Origin: Promethearchaeota archaeon
GTDB lineage: Archaea > Asgardarchaeota > Lokiarchaeia > Sigyniarchaeales > SOKP01
Direction of reading: 5' to 3'
DNA length: 9,093 nt
NCBI GenBank assembly: GCA_030615235.1
Contig: JAUWZR010000096.1
Span: 1-9,093, forward strand
The notes below the pieces were generated by a model, which searched no databases, was not told the origin of the DNA, and saw only the letters and a program-made list of their open reading frames with translations. A program made the translations under genes and the position numbers. This document shows positions 1-6,288 of the stretch, piece by piece (position 1 is the stretch's first letter; each line of letters opens with the position of its first letter).

Positions 1-242
1 GCGCTAATGAATGGGTAGAATTGGTTCGAATGCATAATTCTAGCCTACCAGTAATACTTGTTGGAACGAAATATGATCTTGTTGATCCAGAATATTATGA
101 TGACAATGCTTCAAATCTCGCATTAGCAAAGTTTGATTTAATCGCTAGTATTAAAACTTCCTCTAAAACAGGAAAGAATATAGAAGATGTCTTCAATGTG
201 CTTATTAATAATCTTCTTACAAGACAAATGCTTATAAGTTGA
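1..242 (+). CDS. Ras/Rab-like small GTPase, C-terminal part (5' end outside window)
   Basis: The reading frame is open from the left edge (first full codon at base 3), so only the C-terminal ~79 residues are present. It begins ANEWVELVR, typical of helix 3 of Rab/Ras proteins. It continues SLPVILVGTKYDLVD, where TKYD is the G4 guanine-specificity motif (family consensus NKxD). SSKTGKN follows as the G5 motif (consensus SAK), then a final amphipathic helix and the end RQMLIS. P-loop, switch I and switch II lie upstream and cannot be checked. There is no C-terminal cysteine motif, so prenyl anchoring as in eukaryotic Rab proteins is not indicated. Such GTPases are abundant in Asgard archaea and are the best lineage clue here. 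It is convergent with the minus-strand genes to its right. Family certain; specific role unknown. Confidence 0.9.
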   Translation, partial: ANEWVELVRMHNSSLPVILVGTKYDLVDPEYYDDNASNLALAKFDLIASIKTSSKTGKNIEDVFNVLINNLLTRQMLIS

Positions 243-264
243 TTCTTTCACCATTTTAGAATAT

Positions 265-336
265 TTAATTTAAGCAACTAATAGCTTGTTTTTCTTCTAA
301 AGCTAAGTAATTTTGTTTCAATAAAAAGGCATAAAA
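265..336 (-). pseudogene. C-terminal relic of a second amidohydrolase gene
   Basis: Read on the minus strand, this stretch gives FYAFLLKQNYLALEEKQ followed by AISCLN and a TAA stop. It aligns without gaps with residues 487-509 of the intact amidohydrolase at 3025-4566 (FFASIFKQNYLAMNEKQ then AVECLT). By eye, 14 of 23 residues are identical, including the block KQNYLA and the pattern E-K-Q-A-x-x-C-L. An in-frame TAA at 337-339 closes the frame immediately upstream. The FkbM gene's 3' end at 351 lies just beyond, so nothing else of the paralogue survives here. I read it as the tail of a lost tandem or dispersed copy, cut off when the FkbM-containing segment arrived. It is too short to be a working gene. 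Confidence 0.75.
286..297 (+). terminator. T-rich transcription stop after the GTPase gene
   Basis: A pyrimidine run with five consecutive T lies about 45 bases after the GTPase stop codon. Archaeal RNA polymerase terminates at oligo-T tracts without needing a hairpin. The run lies inside the minus-strand amidohydrolase relic, so it may be incidental. Confidence 0.3.
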
Positions 337-350
337 TTATGACTTTTCTT

Positions 351-1349
351 TTAATTCAGAATACCTTTCTCCAAACGATTTTTGGTAAACAAGACATTTT
401 TTTTAATATCACAATTTATATCGAGTCTCTCCCAATAAATATTATCATCATATGCTACGGAATCCATCCAATGCATATAACCTGTATATTTATGTTTATT
501 TAAAAGTAAATCAATAATAAATTTTGACTTACTAGGCGTCATTTCTATAATAAAATCAAAGGAAAATTTTCCAATTAACCATGTATCCAATCCCTTTAAC
601 ACAAATTCTTCATGTCCTTCTGTATCGATCTTTATTACTTTGATTTTATCTAAAGGTTCATTTATTAATGTATCTAATCTTTTTTGTTTTACTCTGCTTT
701 CTTGAATCAAACCTGGTATTTTAGACAATACAGTCACCATTTTATTTTCAGCACCGCCTAACATATTGAAAAATTTTATTTCAAAAAATGATATCTCTTT
801 ATTTTCGTCTCCAGCGGCTACATCATAGATTATAACATTATTCAAATTATTAATTCGTATATTTTTTTTTAAAAGGGGTATATTTTTTGGTAAAGGTTCA
901 ATACAATAAACCTTACCAGTAGGACCAACAAGTTTTCCTGCAAGTACACCAAATACTCCTTCATTAGCTCCAACATCTATAAATATATCACCCTCTTTTA
1001 ATGTTTTTTTTAAATATTCAGTAACAGAGGGCTCATAATTATTATTCAAGTACAGACATTTACAAAGTGTGCTGTTAACTACATCTCCGCAATATTTAAT
1101 ATTGTCTTTTGTTGTTATTTTTAGTTCATATCTTGAACCTAAAGTTAATTTTATCATTTTAACCATAAATATCAGAGTATTTTTGAGATAAGTTATATCT
1201 GATAATTTTGCTTTATGATTATAATAAAAGAAATTAAAATTTATATTAGTAAAAACAAGTATAGAAATAAAACCAATAATAATTGAAATAGAAGCAAGAA
1301 GTAAAATAAATAAAATTAATAAAATTAACAAGAAAGATAGAACATTCAT
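351..1349 (-). CDS. FkbM-family SAM-dependent methyltransferase with N-terminal membrane anchor
   Basis: The 332-residue protein begins with a strongly hydrophobic segment (about residues 5-35), probably a membrane anchor. A class I Rossmann methyltransferase domain spans about 85-325. Motif I is FIDVGANEG (123-131), the glycine-rich S-adenosylmethionine loop. The acidic end of strand 2 is CIEPLP (149-154). The FkbM hallmark KIDTEGHE lies at 240-247. FkbM proteins methylate sugars, glycolipids or polyketides, often on surface glycans, so a membrane-bound glycan-modifying role is inferred. The ATG at 1347-1349 follows an A-rich tract with no Shine-Dalgarno motif. A TATA-like box lies about 37 bases upstream, so a short-leader transcript is likely. 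No glycosyltransferase is adjacent, and it appears to stand alone. Family is secure; substrate unknown. Confidence 0.9.
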   Translation of the reverse strand: MNVLSFLLILLILFILLLASISIIIGFISILVFTNINFNFFYYNHKAKLSDITYLKNTLIFMVKMIKLTLGSRYELKITTKDNIKYCGDVVNSTLCKCLYLNNNYEPSVTEYLKKTLKEGDIFIDVGANEGVFGVLAGKLVGPTGKVYCIEPLPKNIPLLKKNIRINNLNNVIIYDVAAGDENKEISFFEIKFFNMLGGAENKMVTVLSKIPGLIQESRVKQKRLDTLINEPLDKIKVIKIDTEGHEEFVLKGLDTWLIGKFSFDFIIEMTPSKSKFIIDLLLNKHKYTGYMHWMDSVAYDDNIYWERLDINCDIKKNVLFTKNRLEKGILN

Positions 1350-1379
1350 TTTTTTTTATTTGTAGCTCGTTATTCTGGT

Positions 1380-1395
1380 GTTATAATATATGATA
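1380..1395 (-). promoter_or_regulatory. TATA-like promoter of the FkbM methyltransferase gene
   Basis: On the minus strand this reads TATCATATATTATAA, an AT-only archaeal TATA-like box and a near-palindrome. Its centre lies about 37 bases before the ATG, allowing a leader of roughly 10 bases. The local background is very AT-rich, so this rests on spacing. Confidence 0.35.
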
Positions 1396-1544
1396 AGGAA
1401 AATAATTATATAAAAAACTACTTGGCTTATTATTTTTGTTTTTTTTTGATTTTATCTATTATTTTCTCTAACTTATTTTTCAATACCTCTAATAAATATC
1501 ATCCTCCTTTTTATTAAAAATCGTAAGACTCATTTCATTTTTTT
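1396..1544. other. Gene-poor stretch between the FkbM gene and the TnpB relic
   Basis: I see no complete gene. On the minus strand a purine-rich AAGGAGG with an overlapping ATG (1500-1509) resembles an archaeal Shine-Dalgarno sequence. It leads only to a nine-codon frame. In another minus frame, about 1430-1496 encodes a short lysine-rich helix (LLEVLKNKLEKIIDKI) ending at TAA. It could be the tail of a lost coding sequence, but it has no usable start. The plus-strand N-terminal part of the TnpB relic is not recognisable here. Confidence 0.4.
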
Positions 1545-1826
1545 CTTGAGTCCTACACTTAAAAATGAAGTTCATTGGATTTAGAACCAATTCAAAAACA
1601 TAACAATTATATTTGTCAACGGACAAAGCGAGGATTATTTAGAGGCTCGAATTATCTTCTCAATGCAGATGTAAATAGAGCATTAATTATACTCAGAAAA
1701 ATAGTCGTAGATGGTTTTATTCAAAATCTATCCGATAGAGGTTGCATGTTTCAGCTTGTGCGAATAAGAGACATGTTCCAAACTTCGTATGAACAAATAT
1801 TATTAAAAGCTTTTAACATCTCTTAA
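1545..1826 (+). pseudogene. tnpB: Decayed C-terminal remnant of TnpB (IS200/IS605-type RNA-guided nuclease)
   Basis: Only the last ~94 codons remain, and the catalytic core upstream is gone. In one frame the segment reads ESYT-stop-K-stop-SSLDLEPIQKHN, then RTKRGLFRGSNYLLNADVN, then IQNLSDRGC, ending in LLKAFNIS. Intact relatives typically read ESYTSKCSFLDLEP. The two stops (TAA at 1560-1562, TGA at 1566-1568) thus sit where Ser and a zinc-ribbon Cys belong, each explicable by one base change. The Asp of NADVN corresponds to the third RuvC catalytic acid. The next residue, usually Gly, is Arg, another sign of decay. A TTG at 1575 could in principle start an 83-residue frame, but that peptide lacks most of the nuclease. 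No TnpA gene or clear transposon ends are visible. Confidence 0.85.
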
Positions 1827-1904
1827 CAATTTTAATAATTTTGATAACCTTCTCATACATATACGTAATTTTTGAAATTTAGGAAAAGATAAGTATTTAA
1901 AATT

Positions 1905-1933
1905 AATTCGATAAATACAAATATATACGAATT
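1905..1933. repeat. Short inverted repeat upstream of the transporter gene
   Basis: AATTCG (1905-1910) and CGAATT (1928-1933) are exact inverted arms separated by 17 bases that contain a TATA-like ATACAAATATATA. It could be an operator around a promoter, about 90 bases before the transporter start. It could also be chance in AT-rich sequence or a leftover of the transposon's right end. The rest of 1827-2018 shows nothing recognisable. Confidence 0.25.
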
Positions 1934-2018
1934 TTTTATAAAGAATTAAGTAAGATTTCCATGTTTTTAATGGGTCACTAATAGAATAAATGAATTTTGA
2001 AATAAATAAAATATAATT

Positions 2019-2957
2019 ATGGTTGATATCATAACCGTTATAACTGGAATTGTTTTAGTTTTAATAGCACTCCTATGTTTTAATTTCGCAATAATTCTTC
2101 AAAAAATAGGATTAAAAGAAGGACCTGAAATTACATTTGATAAAGGTTTAAAGGGGATATTAAAATCTTTTAAAACAATTATTAAAAACAAATGGTGGGC
2201 ATTAGGAGCCGTCTTAGGGATTGTAGCTTGGTTTCCTTACATAATGTCAATAGGGCTAGTTGGAGTAATGGTTTCTTTACCTATAAACAGTATGGGAATA
2301 ATCATTATGGTTATTGCAGCAAACCGTCTTTTAGGAGAAAAAATAAAATGGTACGAATTTCTGGCTATAGTTATAGTAGCAATCTCACCAGTTTTGATTG
2401 TGTTAGCTGGAATTTCAAATACTGCAATAAATTTGCATCTTTTTGTCTTCCCTTTCATAATTTTCTTCGCAATAACGTTTTCTATCACAATTATTTGTTT
2501 AATACTATCTATAAAAAAGAGAGGTACTAATTTAGAAGGATTTTTTATCTTACTCACGGGTTCCTTTTTACTTGCTCTTGGTAATGTTTTTACAAATATT
2601 TTAGCTCAAGCTGTAATTCAAGCAAATATCCAACTAACTTGGTATGTATGGGCTGAAATTTTTTTTGGAATCTTTTGGTTTGATTATAATCATTTATGGG
2701 TGTGTATAGGATGGTGGGGGCTAGCTATATGTAATATTAGTAGTTTTGCCTTCTACCAAAGTGCTTTTCAAAAAAGTAGAATAGCAGTGGTTTTTCCAGT
2801 ATTTAATTCAATAGGGATAACAATTCCCCTCATAGCAGGAATATTTGTTTTCCAACAAACATTTAATAATTATTTTCTTTTCTTTCTGGCTATAATAATA
2901 ATCTTTATAGGAACCTCCGCTCTTGGTAGATTTCAATATGTTGAACAAGAGCTTTGA
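2019..2957 (+). CDS. Drug/metabolite transporter (DMT/EamA-like) membrane protein
   Basis: This 312-residue protein is almost wholly hydrophobic, with about nine to ten predicted membrane helices (roughly 5-30, 60-79, 81-101, 112-132, 139-164, 173-200, 208-240, 254-278 and 284-301). The segment LLGEKIKWYEFLAIVIVAI, with an acidic residue at the end of a helix and a following helix start, is the familiar EamA signature (consensus gEkls-x-x-x-x-G). The C-terminal half repeats the pattern, as expected for this duplicated fold. The second half of the first repeat also resembles the NIPA-type branch of the superfamily, so metal, metabolite or lipid substrates are all possible. Start: ATG at 2019 in an AT-only context without a ribosome site. 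It converges with the amidohydrolase gene across a 67-base gap. No obvious operon partner; substrate unknown. Confidence 0.8.
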   Translation: MVDIITVITGIVLVLIALLCFNFAIILQKIGLKEGPEITFDKGLKGILKSFKTIIKNKWWALGAVLGIVAWFPYIMSIGLVGVMVSLPINSMGIIIMVIAANRLLGEKIKWYEFLAIVIVAISPVLIVLAGISNTAINLHLFVFPFIIFFAITFSITIICLILSIKKRGTNLEGFFILLTGSFLLALGNVFTNILAQAVIQANIQLTWYVWAEIFFGIFWFDYNHLWVCIGWWGLAICNISSFAFYQSAFQKSRIAVVFPVFNSIGITIPLIAGIFVFQQTFNNYFLFFLAIIIIFIGTSALGRFQYVEQEL

Positions 2958-2977
2958 GTATGATTATTATTAGTATG

Positions 2978-2990
2978 GTTAGAAAAAAGA
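2978..2990 (-). terminator. Oligo-T terminator of the amidohydrolase operon
   Basis: On the minus strand, GATCTTTTTTC with six consecutive T lies about 35 bases beyond the amidohydrolase stop (TAA at 3025-3027). It matches the simple T-tract terminators of archaea. No strong hairpin precedes it. Confidence 0.45.
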
Positions 2991-3024
2991 TCTTATCATA
3001 AACCAATATTAAGAAAATTTGGAT

Positions 3025-4566
3025 TTAATTAAAAATCTGAGTTAAACATTCGACCGCTTGCTTTTCGTTCATAGCCAAGTAGTTTTGTTTAAAGATAGAT
3101 GCGAAAAATGCGCGATCTTTTGGGTTGAAATATTTATATCCAAATTTATTCCACGCTGTCTCTTTGTTTAAGGGCGCAAATAAAGCGATTTGATCTTTTA
3201 CCAATTGAGATAGCATGATTGGAACTTCTTTTTTGGTAGTTGGTGTGATAGCGTTCAATAAAATACCGTCGTTAAAGCTATCCCAGGTATCCTTGAATTG
3301 TATACAGAATCTTTTGATATCAACTTTGTTTTCTACGATTAATTTTGCCAAAGCTTTTATAGCGATTTCATAAGATGTAATGTTACTATTTGATGGGTTT
3401 GATATTAAAGTACATGGTAAACTACTTCCGTTGTTTTTATTTTGAGGTAAGTTATACTCTGGAAGAATTTTTATCTGGTTTAACCCCATAATATTTCTGA
3501 CATCTTTAATAGTTCCACCTCTGTCAAAAAACTGTTTATTTATAATGTATATCAGAAGCTTTTGAGCGTGAATATCTCCAAAATAGGGGTAATCTGAGGC
3601 GTATAGAAGATATTCGGACCAATCTCGATTATCGACTCTTATTTTATTTTGTACCTTAAACCATTTTTGAAAATCTTCTAAAAAGTTCCCAGCCCCCTCT
3701 CCATGAAGCATAGATAAATCACCATAAGTATTCGGTTGAACAATCGCATTATAGACTTCGTAATCGCCAATATTTCCTTGAGCGAAATGTGCGATTATAA
3801 CCTTGAAATGAGGTAATAACTCTGGATAATGTTGAGTTATTGTTGTTCTAGTTGATTTAATTAATTCGGCAATGTCTAATATTGAGCCTCTTCCGCGAGT
3901 GTCGAATAATACGGGCATAGAATGACTTGCGGCCTCAATTAAAACCTTAAGTGGATTGTCCGTATTAATATCATCAATCCATCTTTCTGATCGAGGATGC
4001 AATTTTAGACCCCGAAGACCTAATACTTGTCGAGCGTATATTACCTCCTTAATCGCCTTTTCTCCTTCCATAGGATCGCAGCGAGCGTATCCAATTAGTT
4101 TCATAGAAAATGGGAAGCGTGTAGTAAATCTGGAGATATTAATATTGCTAGCTCGATACAAAGCTTCTGGATGCTTGTCTCTGAAAACATCTTGAAACGG
4201 AAAAACTACACTTTGGTCGATAAAAGAATAAAATTTTGATTTTAAATTTAAATCGGAATGCCTTTTCCCCAACGATTCTAAGGCAATGTAAAGGTTCTCT
4301 GTAAAGGGGTAAGGATTGAACTCCCAACTAATATTTGTGTGTTTACCATCGATATTTGTTGAAAACGACTGTTCTCCTGTATTAACCCAATAGGATTTTA
4401 TCCTACCTTGGACATTGCCCCAAAAGTCGAATGTTCCTGTTCCCGGCGCTAAGGGATTCATCATGGTTGCTCCATCCACATCTTCTCCTAAATGTGAATG
4501 GGAATCGATTACAAATATGTTCTCAACTCGAGTTTTTCCTTCCTGTTCAATAGTCGCAGTTAACAT
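3025..4566 (-). CDS. Metal-dependent amidohydrolase (amidohydrolase-2-like) with C-terminal extension
   Basis: The 513-residue protein has a TIM-barrel metal hydrolase domain (about 15-365). Visible motifs are D21-S-H23-S-H25 on strand 1, GLKLHP (186-191) with Lys188, KVIIAHFAQG with His260, and YASDYPYFGD with Asp325, the usual catalytic Asp before the last strand. The strand-5 site, normally PVLFHTG, reads PVLFDTRG: Asp222 replaces the metal-binding His. Residues ~395-513 form a mainly helical extension that I do not recognise. Its end is duplicated in the relic at 265-336. The start is ATG at 4564-4566, with no Shine-Dalgarno motif. The gene follows the GCS2-like ligase by 35 bases. The family hydrolyses C-N bonds or decarboxylates, and cleavage or cyclisation of the neighbouring ligase's product is an inference. 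Confidence 0.85.
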   Translation of the reverse strand: MLTATIEQEGKTRVENIFVIDSHSHLGEDVDGATMMNPLAPGTGTFDFWGNVQGRIKSYWVNTGEQSFSTNIDGKHTNISWEFNPYPFTENLYIALESLGKRHSDLNLKSKFYSFIDQSVVFPFQDVFRDKHPEALYRASNINISRFTTRFPFSMKLIGYARCDPMEGEKAIKEVIYARQVLGLRGLKLHPRSERWIDDINTDNPLKVLIEAASHSMPVLFDTRGRGSILDIAELIKSTRTTITQHYPELLPHFKVIIAHFAQGNIGDYEVYNAIVQPNTYGDLSMLHGEGAGNFLEDFQKWFKVQNKIRVDNRDWSEYLLYASDYPYFGDIHAQKLLIYIINKQFFDRGGTIKDVRNIMGLNQIKILPEYNLPQNKNNGSSLPCTLISNPSNSNITSYEIAIKALAKLIVENKVDIKRFCIQFKDTWDSFNDGILLNAITPTTKKEVPIMLSQLVKDQIALFAPLNKETAWNKFGYKYFNPKDRAFFASIFKQNYLAMNEKQAVECLTQIFN

Positions 4567-4587
4567 GGTATTTCATATCATTTTTTT

Positions 4588-4600
4588 TAAATTATATATC
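4588..4600 (-). promoter_or_regulatory. Possible internal TATA box before the amidohydrolase gene
   Basis: GATATATAATTTA on the minus strand lies in the 35-base gap after the ligase stop. Its centre is about 29 bases before the amidohydrolase ATG, the spacing expected for a leaderless archaeal transcript. The gene may therefore be transcribed both with the operon and separately. Confidence 0.3.
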
Positions 4601-4601
4601 T

Positions 4602-6260
4602 TTATTCTCTCATTTCTCTTGGAAGTGATAAAACTCCAGTTAATGGATTATTTAAGGGATCCTGACAATATTCAATCGTAAAGTAAATCAAATCGTATAA
4701 GATGTTAGGATTTTCGTTATTATCTAATTTATACTGATAAAGACTTAACTGATATTCTGCTTCTGTTATTGGAGGTTCAGCATAGCTTACATTTCCAAAA
4801 ACTGACTGAAGGATAGGTTTCAGAAACGGAGAGTAGAGAAATCCTAGTTCTTTTAGGACATCTTTCAAATAGAAAAACATTCTTTGGCAAGCTTGCGTCA
4901 TGTATCTAACTGGTTGGTTTTCAGGACCCAGATATTGCTCAGCAAATTCAGGATCATATTGAGCGAGATGCTCTCGCGTAAGGTTCTGGGGCCGAAATAG
5001 GGAAATTAATCCTCGTTCAATTGCTGTTTTTCTATTATAAGCTATTGTCTCACTTCCCGCATCTGGTACCCAAACTTCTTGCTCTAATAACTTTCGAGCC
5101 TTATAGCACATAGCCTGCAATATAAGAGCTATCCCAATTCTACGACAGATTGATATTTGCGCATCGCTAATTCTAACTTCTATTGTCCCCCAATCTGTAA
5201 TTGGGAAGACATCTTGAAATCTACCGTCCTCTAAGCTTGCTTTTTGCACCGTTTGTAGGAAATAATTAATAGAATTCTCACTTAAATCAGTTAAATAAGG
5301 GATATAATGTTTAGGATCGTTATTACTTAGCATCGTTGTGTTATTTTTCAATCTTAAAGAGCGGACGCAATTTGGAGCAGTGATTCTATTGTTAACTATC
5401 TTAACTACATCTGTAGGTTGATTATTTAGTATTGGAGAATTGCAAGTAAGTGCAATAATGTGTGGAATAAAATTTCTTATCATACAATAAGCTTGGGCTT
5501 TTTCCAAATCCGACTTGAACGATCCAATGTGGCTGTGATCCGCCTGGCTTAAACCTCGCATGTAACTCGATGCAGCGGGATTTATGGCAGAAGCTATGAT
5601 ATGTAGATCTCTTGGCAAGGTTGTTTTTGCGAGTAGAAATAAGGTGCTTGCCCAATATGCTAATTCTTCAGCGTATTCACATGGAGGAGTAACTAGTTCC
5701 AATATGTATGTCACAGCGGTTACATTACCGTCGCGAGCAAATGTATCTATGTCCACTTCAACTCCATTGGGTAATCGATATCTGATATCCATTGCATATC
5801 CTTTTTCAAGATCATCGCGACCATACGGTCTAGCGGTAACCTTTTGCCTTATATAATCAGGAACAGGTAAGAAATCCTCTCTACCTTCATATAAAATCTG
5901 ATCCATAATTTTAATTGCGTCTTTCACGATTTCTTTCATTCTAAAGACCATCTCATCGCCAGGGGGATATTCACCCGCATCATTTGCTATAATTAGTTCC
6001 ATTTCTATTCCATGTGTGAAGGGTAAGGGAGTCCAATGTTCGATATCTGCAAGAATATCTGCCCACGATCTTTCAGGTATTAAAACCTCTCGGTAATCAG
6101 TTCCAAGAAATAATTGATCAGTAGATCTATCTATGGGGTTGCCAAGACTTACACCAAAAGGAAGTCCACCAATTGATGTCGCTTTAGATTTTTGAGATAA
6201 AGTATCATGGTCTCCTTTGCTAGATTTTTTCTTTTTTTTCTTTTTCTTATCTTTTGCCAT
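4602..6260 (-). CDS. GCS2-family carboxylate-amine ligase (glutamate-cysteine ligase-like)
   Basis: From the ATG at 6258-6260 the protein is 552 residues. A GTG four codons upstream is possible but less likely. The GCS2 ATP-grasp-like core spans about 80-395. Visible motifs are HGIEMELI (83-90, consensus GxExE), LELVTPP (187-193), DHSHIGS (241-247), LTCNSPI (271-277) and TIEVRISDAQ (359-368). These form the ATP-metal and glutamate-binding surfaces in glutamate-cysteine ligases and YbdK-like enzymes. The family joins the carboxylate of an amino acid such as glutamate to an amine using ATP. The true substrate here is unknown. The protein is ~180 residues longer than YbdK. It has a polar N-terminus starting with eight consecutive lysines (residues 5-12) and a ~150-residue helical C-terminus. 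It is probably co-transcribed with its two neighbours. Confidence 0.85.
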   Translation of the reverse strand: MAKDKKKKKKKKSSKGDHDTLSQKSKATSIGGLPFGVSLGNPIDRSTDQLFLGTDYREVLIPERSWADILADIEHWTPLPFTHGIEMELIIANDAGEYPPGDEMVFRMKEIVKDAIKIMDQILYEGREDFLPVPDYIRQKVTARPYGRDDLEKGYAMDIRYRLPNGVEVDIDTFARDGNVTAVTYILELVTPPCEYAEELAYWASTLFLLAKTTLPRDLHIIASAINPAASSYMRGLSQADHSHIGSFKSDLEKAQAYCMIRNFIPHIIALTCNSPILNNQPTDVVKIVNNRITAPNCVRSLRLKNNTTMLSNNDPKHYIPYLTDLSENSINYFLQTVQKASLEDGRFQDVFPITDWGTIEVRISDAQISICRRIGIALILQAMCYKARKLLEQEVWVPDAGSETIAYNRKTAIERGLISLFRPQNLTREHLAQYDPEFAEQYLGPENQPVRYMTQACQRMFFYLKDVLKELGFLYSPFLKPILQSVFGNVSYAEPPITEAEYQLSLYQYKLDNNENPNILYDLIYFTIEYCQDPLNNPLTGVLSLPREMRE

Positions 6261-6288
6261 AAATTTGTTCACATCTATTATAATTAGA

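Noticed and set aside
1430..1509. Small minus-strand gene behind an AAGGAGG motif
   Set aside because: The ATG overlapping the motif gives nine codons, and the longer lysine-rich frame has no start at a sensible distance.
1575..1826. A stand-alone 83-residue gene starting at TTG 1575
   Set aside because: Its sequence is the tail of TnpB and homology continues upstream through two stop codons, so it is a relic.
2237..2557. Minus-strand 106-residue frame opposite the transporter
   Set aside because: It is the antisense shadow of a clear membrane-protein gene, with no independent start signal or family features.
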